Shown here: positions 5,937-8,790 of the stretch, one piece after another
Position numbering within the stretch: position 1 is the first letter of the stretch
How the letters are laid out: the number at the start of each line of letters is the position of its first letter
NCBI GenBank assembly: GCA_945878385.1
Contig: CAMCTE010000111.1
Span: 1 to 8,790 of the forward strand
Reading direction: 5' to 3'
Length of the DNA: 8,790 bases
DNA from: Azohydromonas lata NBRC 102462
Lineage (GTDB): Bacteria > Pseudomonadota > Gammaproteobacteria > Burkholderiales > Burkholderiaceae_C
Notes under the pieces: generated by a model
The model's database searches: none
Seen by the model: the letters and a program-made list of their open reading frames with translations, nothing else
Told to the model about the DNA's origin: nothing
Made by a program: the position numbers and the translations under genes

Positions 5937-8790
5937 CGGCACCTGCGACAGCGCCGAACCCCTCCACACTGCCCCCACTTCAACGCGGCCTGCTGCACCT
6001 GCTGGCTCTGGGGGCTTCACCGCGCCCGCGCACCTGGGTATTTCAACAACAGCCCTACCTGGACCTGCGCAACGAAACGGGACGCCGGGCCACACAGGAG
6101 GACGTTCGAGCCGCCTTACAGGATTTGGTGGCGCAAGGCTGGCTTGCCGAGGACTCGCCCCGCGGCCCTGGCTACTACCTGGTAGCGCCGGCGCGCGGCG
6201 CACTCGCCTACGACGACCTGTTGAGCTGCCGATTGCCAGGGCCGCTTCGGCAACTGTTGTGGCGGGAATCAGGCATGGACATGGCCGACTCGCTGGGGCG
6301 CTTGGTGCGCTCATTCCCCAACCAGGAAGCCGCGGTGGCCCAGACCCGGCTGGAACTGTTCAGCGGCATCAACCCCACCGAGCTGAACCGACTGCGCGGG
6401 CGTGTGGGTTGGTCGGGCGATTGGGACCGCATCTTTGAGCTGGCGCTGTCTCCCATCGTCGGGCCCCGGCTGTTCAGCCGGTTGCACCCGGCGTTGCAGG
6501 GCACGGTGCTGGCCTCGGGCCTGGCCACTGTGCGCGCGCACTGGGTGCACGGGACCGGCTTTGACACCGCCGGCCTGATTGCAGCGGCCAAGCAGTGGCT
6601 GAAGGACCAGGCGGTTCTCACCGACACGCCCGGTGGAACGCACTCCAGCGGCAGCACGGCGAATCGGGGCACACCGCTGATGGTGCTGCTGTTGCTGGCC
6701 GAAACCTTGCTGCTGACCGGCGACCCGGAAGGGCTGAGTGCGTGTCTGAATGCGCTGTACGACCAACAAGACGAGGAGCCCGAGTTCGCGTTGAGCGCCA
6801 ACCTGTTGAAGGCGGTGGACGCTGGCTACGAAGGCCGTTGGGAACAGGCGCAAGACGGCTTTGAATCGGTGCTGCCGGTGCTGCGCAAGCTTACGCAACG
6901 CCGTAAAGGCTTGCTACCGGACACCCTGGCCACGTCTTACATCTTGGCGCTGCTGGCACAAGGTGGCCACGCCCACTTGCAGCAGGCTTTGAAGTTCTGC
7001 AGGGCCGAAGGCGGCAAGGTATCCGGCGAGCCCGAATCCGCCTGGGCCACGATGGCACTGGCCGTACAGATGCGCCTGGGTGAAGTGCCGCGCGAACCGA
7101 AACGCCTGCGGGTATACAGCCGTGCACCCAGAGCCTATGCGCTGGACTGGTGGAGCTGGTTGATGCGCGCCTGGCTGGCCGAGCGCGATGATGCCCAACA
7201 CCCTGCTCGGCGTCTGAGCGCCGACGACGAACGCGCCTATGAAACCCTGCGTGCGCACCTTCAGGCCGTGGGCCTGCAGCGGCCGTTGGCACAGCTGGAA
7301 GCAGCGCATGCGGTGTTGCACCAACAAACGCCCGCCATCAACTTCTTCGTGCCACCGCCACAGGAGGGTTGGCAAGTGGCGTTGGCGGCCCTGGCTTCGA
7401 TCGGCTGTGCCCCAGAAGCCGCCTCAACCAAGGCCAGCGAAGCCGCACCCATGCGCCTATGGTGGGTGTTGAGCGTGGACGACCAAGGCCTGCTGCGATT
7501 GATGACGCCGATGGAGCAGAAGCACGGCACGCGCGGTTGGGGCAAGCCCAAGGAGGTGCCCCTGGCTCGGCTGGCCAAGGGCGAAGGCTTGGCGGCCAGT
7601 GATGTGGCGGTGGCGCGTTGCATTCAGCCGGTCGCCCATGAGCGGTACCACCGCATCGACCTGCCGACGGCGCTCAGCGCCCTGGTGGGCCACCCCCGTG
7701 TGGCCTTCCACGACGCGCCCGACCGGGCGGTGCAGCTGGTGGAAGCCGCGCCCGAACTGGAGGTGATTGAGCTCGGCCCCGACCTGTTGGTGCGCTTGAA
7801 GCCCCCGCCTGTGGTGGGCGATCCGTATGACGACGATCTACCCCTTTCGACGGAATCCGGGCAGGTGGTGTATTTCAAAAGAACCCCGACCGCCGCAGAA
7901 CGCAAGGAGCGCGAGGCCTTGCGTTACCTGCGGGTGCTGCGCGATGAACCCCAACGCGCACGGCTGGTGCGCTACAGCGCTGCCCAGCGGCAAGTGGCGC
8001 AATTGGTGGGGCTGGGGCTGACGGTTCCGCGCGCGGCCGCTTCACAATTGCAGGCCGTCATCGCCAGCCTTGGCGCGCACTTCCAGATTCAAGGCGACGA
8101 ATTGCAGGCCTCGCGCGAGGTGCCACACGACAGCCGCCTGCGTGCCGAGCTGACCCCCGCAACCTCGGCAGGCCCCGATGGGCTGACATTGAGGTTGGTG
8201 GTGGCGCCGCTGGGTGCTGAGGGCCCGCGCCTGCCACCGGGCAGTGGAAGGGCACGGCTCATTGCGCGGGTAGCGGGCGAAACGCTGGGCGTTCAACGCG
8301 ACCTGGCGGCCGAACGCGGACACCTGAACACGACGATGGAAGCCTGTCCCATGCTGGGGCCACTGCCGCCCGTTCGACATGAAGGGCAGGTCGTGCCTGC
8401 GGTGTGGGAAATCGAGAACCCCGAGGCCTCGCTGGCCCTGGTGGAACGGCTGCACACCCTGCAGGCCGTAGCGGCACTTGACTGGCCCAAGGGCAAGCCG
8501 ATACGGGTGGACACCGCAGGGCTGCCGCAACTGAAGGTGCAGGTGCAATCGGGCGCCGAATGGTTGGCGCTGGACGGTGCAGTGACGGTGGATGAATCCC
8601 TGGTGGTGACGCTGTCGAAGTTGTTGGATTGGTCAGCGTCAAACCGAAGCCGCTTTGTAGCCCTGGGGGAAGGCCGGTACTTGGCGCTCACGGAGGAGCT
8701 GCGGGCGCGCTTGGATGAACTCCGTGCGGTGGGAGAGGCGGGGCCTGCTGTGGATGCGGACGGCGCAGCAGACGGCGCCACCGCGTTACA
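5933..8790 (+). CDS. Large protein, probable SNF2-family DEAD/DEAH-box helicase, N-terminal part only
   Basis: Open for 952 codons to the right edge with no stop. ATG 5933 overlaps the antitoxin stop codon as ATGA; the nearest purine-rich stretch (GGAGAAGG, 5912-5919) is far upstream, so translation probably depends on the preceding gene. Residues about 15-84 look like a winged helix: helical LQRGLLHLLALG, ALQDLVAQGWLAED, then a GPGYYLV wing. Residues about 95-480 are helical and repeat-like, with no motif I recognise. The last part, from W877 (WLALDGAVTVDESLVVTLSKL) through RFVALGEGRYLALTEELRAR, resembles the segment that precedes the ATPase core in large bacterial SNF2 helicases. No Walker A or DExH motif lies within the window, so motor activity is inferred; the core should follow downstream. 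Codon use is like the pnt genes. Alternatives: another large regulatory or repair protein sharing this N-terminal region. Confidence 0.65.
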   Translation, partial: MTAPATAPNPSTLPPLQRGLLHLLALGASPRPRTWVFQQQPYLDLRNETGRRATQEDVRAALQDLVAQGWLAEDSPRGPGYYLVAPARGALAYDDLLSCRLPGPLRQLLWRESGMDMADSLGRLVRSFPNQEAAVAQTRLELFSGINPTELNRLRGRVGWSGDWDRIFELALSPIVGPRLFSRLHPALQGTVLASGLATVRAHWVHGTGFDTAGLIAAAKQWLKDQAVLTDTPGGTHSSGSTANRGTPLMVLLLLAETLLLTGDPEGLSACLNALYDQQDEEPEFALSANLLKAVDAGYEGRWEQAQDGFESVLPVLRKLTQRRKGLLPDTLATSYILALLAQGGHAHLQQALKFCRAEGGKVSGEPESAWATMALAVQMRLGEVPREPKRLRVYSRAPRAYALDWWSWLMRAWLAERDDAQHPARRLSADDERAYETLRAHLQAVGLQRPLAQLEAAHAVLHQQTPAINFFVPPPQEGWQVALAALASIGCAPEAASTKASEAAPMRLWWVLSVDDQGLLRLMTPMEQKHGTRGWGKPKEVPLARLAKGEGLAASDVAVARCIQPVAHERYHRIDLPTALSALVGHPRVAFHDAPDRAVQLVEAAPELEVIELGPDLLVRLKPPPVVGDPYDDDLPLSTESGQVVYFKRTPTAAERKEREALRYLRVLRDEPQRARLVRYSAAQRQVAQLVGLGLTVPRAAASQLQAVIASLGAHFQIQGDELQASREVPHDSRLRAELTPATSAGPDGLTLRLVVAPLGAEGPRLPPGSGRARLIARVAGETLGVQRDLAAERGHLNTTMEACPMLGPLPPVRHEGQVVPAVWEIENPEASLALVERLHTLQAVAALDWPKGKPIRVDTAGLPQLKVQVQSGAEWLALDGAVTVDESLVVTLSKLLDWSASNRSRFVALGEGRYLALTEELRARLDELRAVGEAGPAVDADGAADGATAL

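Noticed and set aside
5532..6314. Minus-strand ORF of 260 codons
   Set aside because: Antisense across the toxin, the antitoxin and the start of the large gene; low-complexity Pro/Arg/Ala composition.
8042..8548. Minus-strand ORF of 168 codons, with neighbouring minus-strand ORFs up to 8781
   Set aside because: Shadow frames of the continuous plus-strand reading frame from 5933; compositions are biased and show no domain.

Overview
The window is high-GC DNA, about 65% in lines counted by hand within pntAA and pntB. It looks like a betaproteobacterial chromosome of the order Burkholderiales, most likely family Comamonadaceae. That assignment is an inference from codon bias, the three-subunit transhydrogenase operon, the style of the chemoreceptor and the overall feel of the proteins. 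It does not rest on a phylogenetic marker. There are no rRNA or tRNA genes, insertion sequences or CRISPR arrays.

Layout. (1) 1-1454, minus strand: a methyl-accepting chemotaxis receptor whose C-terminus runs off the left edge. Its leader (1455-1584) is unusually rich in GC hairpins, one of which can cover the ribosome binding site. (2) 1585-2115, minus strand: a small Nudix hydrolase resembling NudJ. (3) 2116-2236: a divergent intergenic region. (4) 2237-5180, plus strand: a complete three-gene proton-translocating NAD(P) transhydrogenase operon, pntAA-pntAB-pntB, closed by a textbook intrinsic terminator at 5214-5238. (5) 5287-8790, plus strand: a tightly packed unit of a PIN-domain ribonuclease toxin, a ribbon-helix-helix antitoxin and a very large protein that continues past the right edge. 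I read the last as the N-terminal part of a bacterial SNF2-type (DEAD/DEAH) helicase. The three genes are joined by two 4-base ATGA start/stop overlaps.

How the parts work. The Pnt proteins form a membrane complex that uses the proton gradient to reduce NADP+ with NADH. PntAA binds NAD(H), PntAB and PntB carry the proton path, and the C-terminal domain of PntB binds NADP(H). The Nudix protein and the receptor are probably separate household functions. The toxin-antitoxin-helicase unit is the accessory-looking part. The toxin gene is lower in GC (58% by hand count over 5281-5700). It is preceded by an imperfect palindrome that could be an autoregulatory operator, the toxin gene comes first, and the unit sits between a terminator and a helicase gene. 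Coupling of a PIN/RHH module to a giant helicase is the most promising lead here. The helicase motor motifs lie outside the window, so its assignment rests on the N-terminal region only.
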